Assembly: GCA_964584775.1 (NCBI GenBank)
Contig: CAZPBC010000004.1
Coordinates: 15,480-79,479, forward strand
Length of the DNA stretch: 64,000 nt
Direction of reading: 5' to 3'
DNA from: CAZPBC01 sp964584775
Lineage (GTDB): Bacteria > Chlamydiota > Chlamydiia > Chlamydiales > SLFE01
The notes beneath the pieces were generated by a model. It had not been told where the DNA came from. It ran no database searches and was given only the letters and a program-made list of their open reading frames with translations. This document shows positions 24,449-33,156 of this stretch, in pieces (the first letter of the stretch is position 1; each line of letters starts with the position of its first letter). The translations under genes were made by a program, and so were the position numbers.

Positions 24449-24919
24449 TTGCCTCTTCCGAGCCAACCCGAAGTTCTCATCTCGAATCAGCAAGAAGCCC
24501 TGCCCATCGACCCATCCAAGGTTGAGGAGGCAGTTCTTGCTTCTTTAGAGTACCTAAAACTATCTACGGACCAAATCAGCATTTGCTTTGTCACAGTCGA
24601 CGAGATTTGCCGTATCCATGAGGAGGCCTTCGGTGACCCCTCCCCGACAGACTGCATGACCTTTCCAGTCGATCAGGAACCAACTGCCCCTCCCCATTTC
24701 CTTGGTGAGTGCATCATCTGCCCTCAGGTAGCTATGGAGAGAGCTGCTGAAGAGGGAGGGACGCCCGACAGCGAATTGCTTCTCTACTTAGTGCACACCC
24801 TCCTCCATTTAGCAGGATTCCGTGATCAAGAAGAGGCGGATATCGCTGTAATGAGAAAAAAGGAGCAAGAAGTTCTGCACCATCTGGCTGATCTAGGGAT
24901 TGACCTAAGAGTGGAATAG
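24449..24919 (+). CDS. ybeY: Endoribonuclease YbeY
   Basis: Zinc-dependent enzyme for 16S rRNA 3'-end maturation and ribosome quality control. The motif reads LVHTLLHLAGFRDQE: the first two zinc His are present, but the third position, normally His in GYDHE, is Asp. At 156 residues length is normal. The only reasonable start is the TTG directly after the previous gene's TAA; no ATG occurs before mid-protein and no Shine-Dalgarno is visible, so translation probably depends on re-initiation from the small gene. The neighbourhood (small basic genes before, CBS protein after) matches Chlamydia. Confidence 0.85.
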   Translation: MPLPSQPEVLISNQQEALPIDPSKVEEAVLASLEYLKLSTDQISICFVTVDEICRIHEEAFGDPSPTDCMTFPVDQEPTAPPHFLGECIICPQVAMERAAEEGGTPDSELLLYLVHTLLHLAGFRDQEEADIAVMRKKEQEVLHHLADLGIDLRVE

Positions 24920-24950
24920 CCTATAATACACCTTTTTAGTTGAGGGTCTA

Positions 24951-26321
24951 GTGGTCACATTCTTTGTCACATTCTTAATTCTCTTCTTCGCTGCCGGTCT
25001 TTTCACCATGACCGCCCTTCGAGAAGCTGTTCGCCGTCTGGAGGCGACCTCTTCCAAGAAGAAGCTCAAAAGCCTGGATGAACTTTTAGTCATTCGCCTC
25101 TTTCGAAGGATCTCGCCAAAAAAAATCGACGTCGACTTCTTTATGAAGCTCATTATTACCACTCAAAGTTGCGCTCGATTCTTTTTGCTCACGACGATCC
25201 TGTTTGTCTTCGCCAGCCACTCTGACCATTTTCAGGGCGGAAGCCATCCTGACTTGTATGACACTCTATTTCTCGTTTTTGAACTGATTCTTTGCTTCTT
25301 GCTGTACATCTCCTTCGGAGAAATCCTCCCACACGAACTAGCGTACCGCTATCCTGAAAGAATGATCCGTGCAACCTCATTTTTTGCTGCTGGAGTCATC
25401 GGCCTCTTTCTTCCTCTCTGTATCCCCATCGCCTGGGTCGCAACACGCCTCAGCCGCTCAAGAATGAGCCCAGCGATTGAAAAAGAAGCTGCGGTCAAGC
25501 AAGAGCTGTTCCATATCATCCACGAGGCGAGCACGGGACCGAAACTCGACGTGACGGATAAAGAACTCATCAGTTCTGTTCTGACATTCCATACGCGGAT
25601 TGCACGGGAGATCATGGTTCCTCGAGTCGATCTCTTCTCTCTCCCCTATAAAACCACGGTCCGTGAAGCTGCAGAGCTCTTGACAGAGGAGGGATATAGC
25701 CGTGTGCCACTCTATAAATCGTCAGTGGATGAAATCGTTGGCTTTCTCATGTACAAAGATCTCCTTGTGAAGTACATGGAATTTGCTAAACACCCTCAAA
25801 ATCCTGAGATCCTAGAGCAACCTGTCGACAGCATTGCCAAAAAAGCGATCTACGCCCCAGAAACACAAAAGATTTCGCGCCTTCTTCAAGAATTCAGAAA
25901 GAAAAAACTGCACATGGCGATTGTTGTAGACGAGTATGGAGGGACTGAAGGTGTGGTGACCATCGAAGATATCCTCGAGGAGATTGTTGGCGAAATTGCC
26001 GATGAATACGATGAAGAACCCCCTCTTTATAAACCTTTAGCAGGCGGCGCCTGGCTGGTCGATGCAAAGATGGCCATTATTGACATTGAAGAGGAAATCC
26101 ACATCAAAATCCCGCAAGGAGCTGATTATGATACGATCGGCGGATATATCACTCAAAAAACAGGAACGATTCCACAAAGTGGTTTTGTCATTGATCACGA
26201 TAACTTCCGGATCGATGTGGTGAAGTCTGGCGAAAGAGGCGTGGAACAGGTCAGACTCACCTCGAAAGAAAGAGAAGAGGAAGAAAACCCAGAAGTGTGG
26301 GAGAGTGAGGAGCCCTCATGA
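24951..26321 (+). CDS. CorC/HlyC-family CBS-domain membrane protein
   Basis: A 456-residue protein with a DUF21-type membrane part (hydrophobic helices at about 2-20, 66-84, 98-120 and 140-160), a paired CBS region (MVPRVDLFSLPY, EGYSRVPLYKSSVDEIVGFLMYKDLL, AIVVDEYGGTEGVVTIEDILEEIVGEI) and a C-terminal CorC_HlyC domain (DYDTIGGYI). Relatives are linked to Mg2+/Co2+ transport or resistance; the label hemolysin is historical. The start is GTG at 24951 with GAGGG six bases upstream. It overlaps rny by four bases (ATGA). Confidence 0.87.
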   Translation: MVTFFVTFLILFFAAGLFTMTALREAVRRLEATSSKKKLKSLDELLVIRLFRRISPKKIDVDFFMKLIITTQSCARFFLLTTILFVFASHSDHFQGGSHPDLYDTLFLVFELILCFLLYISFGEILPHELAYRYPERMIRATSFFAAGVIGLFLPLCIPIAWVATRLSRSRMSPAIEKEAAVKQELFHIIHEASTGPKLDVTDKELISSVLTFHTRIAREIMVPRVDLFSLPYKTTVREAAELLTEEGYSRVPLYKSSVDEIVGFLMYKDLLVKYMEFAKHPQNPEILEQPVDSIAKKAIYAPETQKISRLLQEFRKKKLHMAIVVDEYGGTEGVVTIEDILEEIVGEIADEYDEEPPLYKPLAGGAWLVDAKMAIIDIEEEIHIKIPQGADYDTIGGYITQKTGTIPQSGFVIDHDNFRIDVVKSGERGVEQVRLTSKEREEEENPEVWESEEPS

Positions 26322-27877
26322 ATTTAGATGAACTCTTAACTTTTTCACTCATTCTCATTGCCAGTGCAGCAAGTGGCGCCCTGCTCTTCTTTTTCATCTA
26401 CCGACTCCGCTTTAACAGCCTCACATCAGCTGCGGAGGAGATGCTCAAGCAAGCAGAACTCAAAGCCGCTATTTTCAAGAAAGAGGCGGAGTGCGAACTG
26501 CATGAAAAAGAGAAAGCTCTGAGCGAAAAAGCACAAGCCTCTTTTCAAAATGAGAAACAAAATCTAAACAAGCGTGAAGAGCGGATCAAAGAACGTGAGG
26601 ACACCTTAGAACGACGGATGTCACTCGTGGAACGCAAGCTCTCTGACATTGAAAAACGAGAGCATATTCTTCAAGCCCGACGGGAACAAGTCGATCAAGA
26701 ACGCAAAAAGATCCAACAAAAAGAAGAAGCACTTCTCAAGTCTTTTGAAGAGCTTTCTGGGATGTCGCCCGAAGAAGCCAAAATCAAACTCTTCGACGAA
26801 GCCAAACTCGAAATTCAAAAAGAGCGCGCTCGGATGACTCAAAGAATGCTTCACGAGATCGAGGAGGAAAAAGAGAATGCCGCAGCGAGGATCATCTCAA
26901 CTGCCATTAACCGCCTCTCTGTTCCGACCGTTTCCGAGACAGCCACACTTGCTGTCCCGCTGCCTGGCGACGAACTCAAAGGCCGGATCATCGGGCGCGA
27001 CGGAAGAAATATCCGGACTTTAGAAAGGCTGACCGGTGTCAATTTTCTTGTTGATGAGTCTCCAGGTTCTGTCTTGATCTCTGGGTTCGATCCCTTTAGA
27101 AAAGCGGTTGCCAAAGTCGCGTTGAAAGAGCTCATTGCCGATGGAAGAATCCACCCGACTCGCATCGAAGAGGCTGTGAGAGGAGCAGAAGTCACCGTGA
27201 AAAAAGAGATGAAAAAAGCAGCTGAAGAGGCAGCTCTGCGCTGCTCTGCACTCCATCTCCACCCAGAGTTGATGGAACTGCTGGGACGTCTCTCTCTGCG
27301 CACCTCCTACGGGCAAAATGTCCTCGATCACTCAGTCGAAGTTTCGCATATCTTAGGAATGATGGCTGAAGACCTCAAACTCGACGGAATGATCGCGCGC
27401 CGAATGGGACTCCTGCATGACATTGGAAAAGCGGTCTCGCAAGATGTCAAAGGAACCCATGCCCTCATCGGAAGGGACCTTGCTCTGAAATATGGCGAGT
27501 CAGACATCGTGGCGAACGGAATCGGCTGTCACCATGATGAGATCCCTCCCCTCTCTGTCTTAGCGAGCCTCGTCGGCCCCGCTGATAAAATCTCCGCAAG
27601 CCGACCCGCAGCCCGTGTCGAGGCAGTCGAAGAGGTTTTCCAACGTCTAAAGAAACTCGAAACCCTTGCCTATCAGTTCCCCGGAATTGAACAGGCCTAC
27701 GCAATGCAAGCCGGAAAAGAGGTCCTCGTGACGGTCTTGCCTGAGATGATTGACGATTTGGGACTCGAAAACCTTGCCAAAGACCTCTCAGGAGCCATCA
27801 GCGATGAGCTGAGCTTCCCTGGGCAGATCAAAGTCACTGTCATCCGCGAGAAAAGAGCGGTCGTCTACGCCGTCTAG
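26318..27877 (+). CDS. rny: Ribonuclease Y
   Basis: Membrane-anchored endoribonuclease that initiates mRNA decay, 519 residues. Domain order is standard: one N-terminal membrane helix (LILIASAASGALLFFFIY), a long Glu/Lys coiled coil (to about residue 190), a KH domain with GRIIGRDGRNIRTLE, then the HD domain with HDIGKA (His367-Asp368) and GCHHDE. It is co-transcribed with the CBS protein by ATGA overlap. RNase Y is best known from Firmicutes, and here may do the work of RNase E in anchoring degradation at the membrane. Confidence 0.94.
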   Translation: MNLDELLTFSLILIASAASGALLFFFIYRLRFNSLTSAAEEMLKQAELKAAIFKKEAECELHEKEKALSEKAQASFQNEKQNLNKREERIKEREDTLERRMSLVERKLSDIEKREHILQARREQVDQERKKIQQKEEALLKSFEELSGMSPEEAKIKLFDEAKLEIQKERARMTQRMLHEIEEEKENAAARIISTAINRLSVPTVSETATLAVPLPGDELKGRIIGRDGRNIRTLERLTGVNFLVDESPGSVLISGFDPFRKAVAKVALKELIADGRIHPTRIEEAVRGAEVTVKKEMKKAAEEAALRCSALHLHPELMELLGRLSLRTSYGQNVLDHSVEVSHILGMMAEDLKLDGMIARRMGLLHDIGKAVSQDVKGTHALIGRDLALKYGESDIVANGIGCHHDEIPPLSVLASLVGPADKISASRPAARVEAVEEVFQRLKKLETLAYQFPGIEQAYAMQAGKEVLVTVLPEMIDDLGLENLAKDLSGAISDELSFPGQIKVTVIREKRAVVYAV

Positions 27878-27959
27878 CTGCCTTTTAAGCCTTGCATTTC
27901 ATAGGCAAATTCGTGCAAAATAAGTCTCTTTTTCAACTTACAGGGAGACTCTCAATTTT

Positions 27960-29936
27960 ATGCGCCGCTCGATTTGCACTGTTGAACCTAAACAAGTTTT
28001 TGCGGGGGAGACCCGAACATGGAAATTCCAGTACACACCTGCAACAGCCCTACCTGAAAAAACGCTGCTGCTTTTCGACATCGTGAGCAATGGCAGGCCG
28101 ATCGACTGGCAAGCACCCTCTTCTGACTTAAGTGAAAAGGAAAATGTCATCTGGGCTGAAATGGATGGTGTTAAGAAGAAACTCGAGGCTGAAGAAATTT
28201 ATGGACCTCATGATGTGATTCCCAAATACCGCTTTAAGCTCCCCTCAAAGCTCGCGGGCGGCAAGCCTTTCACCATTTGCGTGGGTGATCCCAAGGAAAA
28301 GAAGTGGGAGCTGAATGGCAAGGGAACACAAGCACAAACGGCTTCACAAAGGCGTCGACCCTTTTTTCTTTATGTCGACCCAACGGGCAAGGGCAAGTTT
28401 GAAGAGCCTGAAACCTTCTCGATCGACATTCGTGGGAACCTCCTACAGGATGTCAAAGTGATTGCCCCCTCTTTTGTCGAGAAAAACAAACGGTTCGATG
28501 TCATCATCCGCTTTGAAGATGAGTTTGGCAACCTCACTAGCAACACTCCCCACGAGGATACTCTCATTACCCTCACGTATGAACACATCCGCGAAAATTT
28601 GAACTGGAAACTCTTCATTCCGGAAACGGGGTATATTGCCCTGCCCAACCTCTATTTCAACGAAGAGGGTGTGTATACCATTACCCTTGAGAACATGGCG
28701 ACGGGTGAAACGTACCAATCTAGCCCCATTCGTTGCTTCAACAGCTTAAAAGCACACCTATATTGGGGATCTCTACATAGTGAGTCCGAACGCGTTGACT
28801 CGACAGAAAACATTGAAAGCTGCCTACGCCACTTCCGAGATGAAATGGCCTATAGCTTCTACGCGATTTCCCCTTTTGAAAGCCAAGAAGAGACCTCCAA
28901 TGAAATCTGGAAACTGATGGCAAACAATGTCCAAGATTTCAATGAAGATGACCGATTCACCACCTTCTTTGGAGAGCAGATGGTCGGTGATAAAGGAAGT
29001 GAGGGAGTGCGACAGCTCTTGTTCCTCAAAGAACAAAAACAACCTCTCCGTAGAAAGGACTCGAAATACAGCACGAACAAAAAACTCTACAAGGCATTCA
29101 ACCCTAAAGAGCTCATCTCGATCCCCTGCTTCACCATGGCTGAGGGCTACCAAACCAACTTCAAAGATTTCGATCCCGAGTTTGAAAGAGTTGTAGAGAT
29201 TTACAGTTCATGGGGGTCATCTGAATGTGAAAAGAAAGAGGGAAATACCTGTCCTATCGAGCCCCTAGGAAAGAAAGGGGTAAAATCCGTGGCTGAAGGC
29301 TCCATTGTTGCCGCCCTGAAGAAAGGGTGTCGCTTTGGATTCGTCGCAGGTGGCCTCGACGACCGAGGTGTCTACACAGACCTCTACGACAGTGATCAAG
29401 CGCAGTATCCCCCAGGGGCAACCGCCATTCTTGCAAAAGCGGTCACGCGCGATGCACTTTTTGACGCGCTTTATCACCGCCGCTGCTACGCAACGACAGG
29501 AGAGCGCATCATTTTGGGCCTGCAGATTGCAGGATTTGAAATGGGATCAGAGATGGACACTTCCGAAATGCAAGGACTCCATGTAAACCGTCACATCACA
29601 GGATATGTGGCAGGAACAACCAAACTCGACCGGATCGAAATCATTCGAAACGGTGAAGTGATCAAGACCTTTAATCCTGAGGGATACTCTGAAGACTTCA
29701 CATTTGACGACATGACACCACTCGACGCGCACGCCATCAAAGTGAATGATAAACCTCCGTTCGTCTTTTACTATATCCGTGTATTCCAATCAGACGGGCA
29801 TATCGCCTGGAGTTCGCCCATCTGGATCGACCTTCTCCCACCAGTGAAGCGGGAGAAAAAGCCGACGAAAAGTGCAGCCAAGAGTGCGGCAAAAAAAGCC
29901 CCCCCTCCCGTGCTTCCAGATGATAGCGATGGGTAG
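27960..29936 (+). CDS. DUF3604 domain protein
   Basis: A 658-residue soluble protein of the DUF3604 family, whose function is unknown; the fold is related to PHP-type metal-dependent hydrolases. Recognisable parts are HLYWGSLHSESE, SIPCFTMAEGYQTNF, FGFVAGGLDDRG and YHRRCYATTGERI. In many members the third reads GSxDDH; here the His is Arg. The C-terminal tail is Lys/Ala/Pro-rich (KSAAKSAAKKAPPPV). The ATG follows AGGGAGA at 11 bases; a weak TTGCAT/CAAAAT pair lies in the 82-base spacer after rny. The last codons overlap the start of the next gene. Confidence 0.82.
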   Translation: MRRSICTVEPKQVFAGETRTWKFQYTPATALPEKTLLLFDIVSNGRPIDWQAPSSDLSEKENVIWAEMDGVKKKLEAEEIYGPHDVIPKYRFKLPSKLAGGKPFTICVGDPKEKKWELNGKGTQAQTASQRRRPFFLYVDPTGKGKFEEPETFSIDIRGNLLQDVKVIAPSFVEKNKRFDVIIRFEDEFGNLTSNTPHEDTLITLTYEHIRENLNWKLFIPETGYIALPNLYFNEEGVYTITLENMATGETYQSSPIRCFNSLKAHLYWGSLHSESERVDSTENIESCLRHFRDEMAYSFYAISPFESQEETSNEIWKLMANNVQDFNEDDRFTTFFGEQMVGDKGSEGVRQLLFLKEQKQPLRRKDSKYSTNKKLYKAFNPKELISIPCFTMAEGYQTNFKDFDPEFERVVEIYSSWGSSECEKKEGNTCPIEPLGKKGVKSVAEGSIVAALKKGCRFGFVAGGLDDRGVYTDLYDSDQAQYPPGATAILAKAVTRDALFDALYHRRCYATTGERIILGLQIAGFEMGSEMDTSEMQGLHVNRHITGYVAGTTKLDRIEIIRNGEVIKTFNPEGYSEDFTFDDMTPLDAHAIKVNDKPPFVFYYIRVFQSDGHIAWSSPIWIDLLPPVKREKKPTKSAAKSAAKKAPPPVLPDDSDG

Positions 29937-32232
29937 TGGCGAGGAGATCTCCAACTTTGACGTCACCATTGTCGGAGCGGGCCCAGCGGGAGCCGTTCTA
30001 AGCTACCTTCTAGCACGCTCTGGCGTAAAAACGCTGCTAATTGAACGTGACAGTGACTTTGAAAGAGAGTTTCGAGGCCCGGCTTATCAACCTGTCACAC
30101 TTGAATACTTTAATGAAATGGGTGTCCTCGACACACTCCTCAATCTCCCTCACTTTTCCTTAAGCGAATTCACGGTCAAAGAGGAAGGGCAAAATCTCCT
30201 AAACTTTCAACTCAAAAATCAAGAGAATGAGAGCGCTTATGCGATGGCGCTTCCGCAGGGACCTTTACTCAAAACTTTAGTCGAGCTTGCAGGAGAATTT
30301 CCTAATTTCACTTTTCTCGGAAATGGAGACGCCGAGGAGTTGATCCACTCTTCTAGCGGTGCTGTCGAAGGCCTCAAAGTCCGTCTTGGCGACAAAATTT
30401 TTCCTATTCAAAGCCGCATGACAATTGCTGCTGACGGACGCTACTCTAAACTTCGCGATTTAGCAGGAATCAAAAAAACAGACTCCCAAGAATCCTTCGA
30501 TGTGATCTGGTTTGACCTACCCGCTGTTCCGGGCATGCCTTATGAGCTCGGCCTGGATATCAGCAAAGGAGGTATCTTGGTTGCGATTCCTGAAAAAGAG
30601 GGTCACTTGCGGATTGGATGGGTTCTTGAAAAAGGAACGTATCAAAAACTGCAAAGAGGCGGAATCGAAGATTTTAAAAGGCAGATCGTTCAAACAAAAC
30701 CTCTACTGAAAGACTCGATAGATCACCTCACTTCTTGGAAACAGCTCTTCTATCTGGATGTGCAGATTGCCATCACAGAGAACCCACTTAAAGATGGACT
30801 TCTCCTGATTGGAGATGCGGCCCATACAGCCTCTCCCGTCGGGGCTCAAGGGAATAAACTCGCCATTCAGGATGCAGTCGCCCTACATCCGCTGCTTGTA
30901 GATGCTTTAAAATCTGACGAGACTCCCCTGCAAACGCACCACTTTATCTCCTTCGTTCAAAAGCGCCTAGCAGAGACGAAGAAGATTTTTAGACGTCAGC
31001 ACCTCATTAGCCAAGCGATCTTCAGTTTTCAGCATCCCTTCATTAGAAAGATACGAAAGCTCATTCTTCCCCGGATTGCCCCCCTATTTATGAAAAGGAT
31101 GGTCAAAGCAATCGGATGGGGATTTGATAAAATCCATGTCGACACTTCCAAATTCACCCAAGATCGTCCTGAAAAACTCCTCCACCGCTACTGGCACTTG
31201 AAAGTTCAAAAAGTTGTCCAGGAGACAAAAGACACGCACTCGATTTTCTTCTCTGTACCTGAAGCAATCCAACACCTCTTCCAGTTCGAAGCTGGACAGT
31301 TTATTACCCTCCGTCTTCTAGATCGAGGTGAAATGCACCGCAGATGCTACTCTCTAAGCAACTCACCAAGTGAAAAAGGCTCCTTGAGAATCACAGTGAA
31401 AAGAATCCAAGGTGGACTCATTTCAAATGACTTGATCGACTTAGTTCAAAAGGGCGACTCTCTACTTGTGATGCCTCCTGCAGGTCAATTCATGGCAGAC
31501 CAAAATACAACGAATCACGTCCTCATTGCGGGAGGAAGTGGAATTGGACCCTTAATGTCTATCCTCTACTCCTTAATGGAGTCTCAAAAAAATTCTCAAG
31601 TAACTCTCCTTTTCTCCAACCATTCAGAAGAGGATATTATCTTCCATGACGAGCTGAAAAAGCTAAGGCAAACTTACGGAGATCGCTTAACTCTGCATTT
31701 TCACCTGAGCAAAGAAAAAGGAAGATTAAACGAAAGTTCTCTTTCCGGATTTTTGATGCCGTTTCTCGAAAGTTCCACCTTTTACTTATGTGGACCACAA
31801 GGTCTAATGGAAGCCTCTGAGAATGTCCTTTTAGAAGAGGGAATCCCCTTAGATCGTATTCGACGTGAACGCTACCACTCGATTAAAGAAGCATTTGAAG
31901 AAGAGGTAGATGGTCAACAAACACTCCAAGTGGGAAGTGGCGATATAGCGAAAAGTGATCACCCAAGAAAACTACAGGTCACTCTCGGCGGGCGCCTACT
32001 CTCCCTGCGGCTGGGGGCGAATGAGACCATCTTAGATGCTTTAATCCGTCTAGATGAAGACCCCCCCTACTCCTGCAAAGAGGGCATCTGTTCGACTTGT
32101 ATTGCGAAGCTCATTTCGGGTAAAGTAGAAATGAAGAAGCATTCCGCACTGAGCGCTCATGACATCGAGCAGAGACAAATCCTCACCTGTCAGGCACGTT
32201 GCCTCACAAAAAACACCGTAGTGGAGTATTGA
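29920..32232 (+). CDS. Fusion: UbiH/Coq6-like FAD monooxygenase + ferredoxin reductase + 2Fe-2S ferredoxin
   Basis: A 770-residue three-module redox protein. Module 1 (about 10-400) is a group A flavin monooxygenase: VTIVGAGPAGAVLSYLLA, the DG motif AADGRYSKLR and the GD motif LIGDAAHTASPVGAQG. Module 2 (about 420-660) is an FNR-type reductase with RCYSLSNSP for FAD, AGGSGIGPLMSIL for NAD(P)H and YLCGPQGLME. Module 3 (about 690-770) is a plant-type ferredoxin, CKEGICSTC plus a distal Cys in LTCQARC. The protein is thus predicted to move electrons from NAD(P)H through the reductase and ferredoxin to a flavin oxygenase. The next genes are NqrM-like and MenG, so a quinone or isoprenoid substrate is likely but unproven. 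The start could also be the ATG at 29929; both overlap the DUF3604 gene. Confidence 0.85.
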   Translation: MIAMGSGEEISNFDVTIVGAGPAGAVLSYLLARSGVKTLLIERDSDFEREFRGPAYQPVTLEYFNEMGVLDTLLNLPHFSLSEFTVKEEGQNLLNFQLKNQENESAYAMALPQGPLLKTLVELAGEFPNFTFLGNGDAEELIHSSSGAVEGLKVRLGDKIFPIQSRMTIAADGRYSKLRDLAGIKKTDSQESFDVIWFDLPAVPGMPYELGLDISKGGILVAIPEKEGHLRIGWVLEKGTYQKLQRGGIEDFKRQIVQTKPLLKDSIDHLTSWKQLFYLDVQIAITENPLKDGLLLIGDAAHTASPVGAQGNKLAIQDAVALHPLLVDALKSDETPLQTHHFISFVQKRLAETKKIFRRQHLISQAIFSFQHPFIRKIRKLILPRIAPLFMKRMVKAIGWGFDKIHVDTSKFTQDRPEKLLHRYWHLKVQKVVQETKDTHSIFFSVPEAIQHLFQFEAGQFITLRLLDRGEMHRRCYSLSNSPSEKGSLRITVKRIQGGLISNDLIDLVQKGDSLLVMPPAGQFMADQNTTNHVLIAGGSGIGPLMSILYSLMESQKNSQVTLLFSNHSEEDIIFHDELKKLRQTYGDRLTLHFHLSKEKGRLNESSLSGFLMPFLESSTFYLCGPQGLMEASENVLLEEGIPLDRIRRERYHSIKEAFEEEVDGQQTLQVGSGDIAKSDHPRKLQVTLGGRLLSLRLGANETILDALIRLDEDPPYSCKEGICSTCIAKLISGKVEMKKHSALSAHDIEQRQILTCQARCLTKNTVVEY

Positions 32233-32236
32233 TAAC

Positions 32237-32437
32237 ATGTCCTATTTTCTCAGCACCGTCCTCGTCGCCTTTATTGTCCTTCTCATTGGACTCTTAGGGA
32301 TGGCTGTGGGTTGGTTTGTCACAGGTCGAGTTCGCATTGGGAAGGGGTGTGGAATGGATCCCAACAAACTCAGAGATGGATCTTGCGATGAAGGGGGATG
32401 CTCTCTTTGCAAACCTGAAAAAAAGGATGAAGAATGA
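32237..32437 (+). CDS. nqrM: NqrM-like (DUF539) protein
   Basis: A 66-residue protein with one N-terminal membrane helix (FLSTVLVAFIVLLIGLLG) followed by MAVGWF and a cysteine cluster GKGCGM...GSCDEGGCSLC. This layout matches NqrM, the membrane protein that supplies the iron bound between NqrD and NqrE of Na+-translocating NADH:quinone reductase. The family usually sits next to nqr genes; none are in this window, but the neighbours make menaquinone, the presumed electron acceptor. It starts five bases after the fusion gene and overlaps menG by four (ATGA). Confidence 0.7.
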   Translation: MSYFLSTVLVAFIVLLIGLLGMAVGWFVTGRVRIGKGCGMDPNKLRDGSCDEGGCSLCKPEKKDEE

Positions 32438-33156
32438 GTGACTATCAAAAAGAGAAACCTCAATCTATCCAGCGGCTCTTTGATTGCATTGCACCGAAGT
32501 ACGAGAGAGGGAACCAACTCCTCTCTTTCTATACCTATAAGCTATGGAATCGAAAGCTCATTCGAGAAACACTCCAGGACCCAGAGAGGCAGATCCTTCT
32601 CGATCTGTGTGCTGGGACAGGAGAGATTACCTATGAATACTTAAAGAAGGTAAGAAAACCTAAAACAGCCTATCTTCTTGATTTCTCTAAAGAGATGCTC
32701 GGAATTGCCGAGAAGAAACGAGCAAAAGTTTCTGGCGATCATACTCTCCACTTCTTAAACGCAGACGCCTGTCAGATTCCCTTAGAGCCAGCCCAAGTCG
32801 ATGCCATCACCTGTGCCTATGGGATCCGCAATATTGTCGATCCTGATAAAGCCTTAGAGGAAGCCTTTCGCGTCCTCAAGCCAGGAGGAAGAATCGGGAT
32901 TTTAGAGCTCACCCGACCCACAAATCCACTACTGAGAAAATTCCACCATACCTACCTCAAGTGGATGGTTCCTAAAATAGGCAAACTCATCACCACTGAC
33001 GAAGAAGCCTATAGTTACCTCTCTAGAAGCATTGAACACTTTACAGATCCTGTGGTTCTTAAGGAAAAAATGGAAAGAGCTGGATTTGAATCCGTCGAAT
33101 TAAAGTATCTGTTTGGAGGCATTGCTACCTTGTTGCATGGAAACAAGGCGCAGTAG
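32434..33156 (+). CDS. menG: Demethylmenaquinone methyltransferase
   Basis: Class I SAM methyltransferase of the UbiE/MenG family, 240 residues, which performs the last step of menaquinone synthesis. Motifs: FDCIAPKYERGNQLLSF near the start, LDLCAGTGEIT (SAM motif I), CAYGIRNIVDPDKALEE and LKPGGRIGILELTRP. Since the window holds a menaquinone pathway and no ubiquinone genes, MenG activity is preferred over UbiE. It is the last gene of the plus-strand unit and overlaps menE on the other strand by 57 bases. Confidence 0.92.
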   Translation: MSDYQKEKPQSIQRLFDCIAPKYERGNQLLSFYTYKLWNRKLIRETLQDPERQILLDLCAGTGEITYEYLKKVRKPKTAYLLDFSKEMLGIAEKKRAKVSGDHTLHFLNADACQIPLEPAQVDAITCAYGIRNIVDPDKALEEAFRVLKPGGRIGILELTRPTNPLLRKFHHTYLKWMVPKIGKLITTDEEAYSYLSRSIEHFTDPVVLKEKMERAGFESVELKYLFGGIATLLHGNKAQ

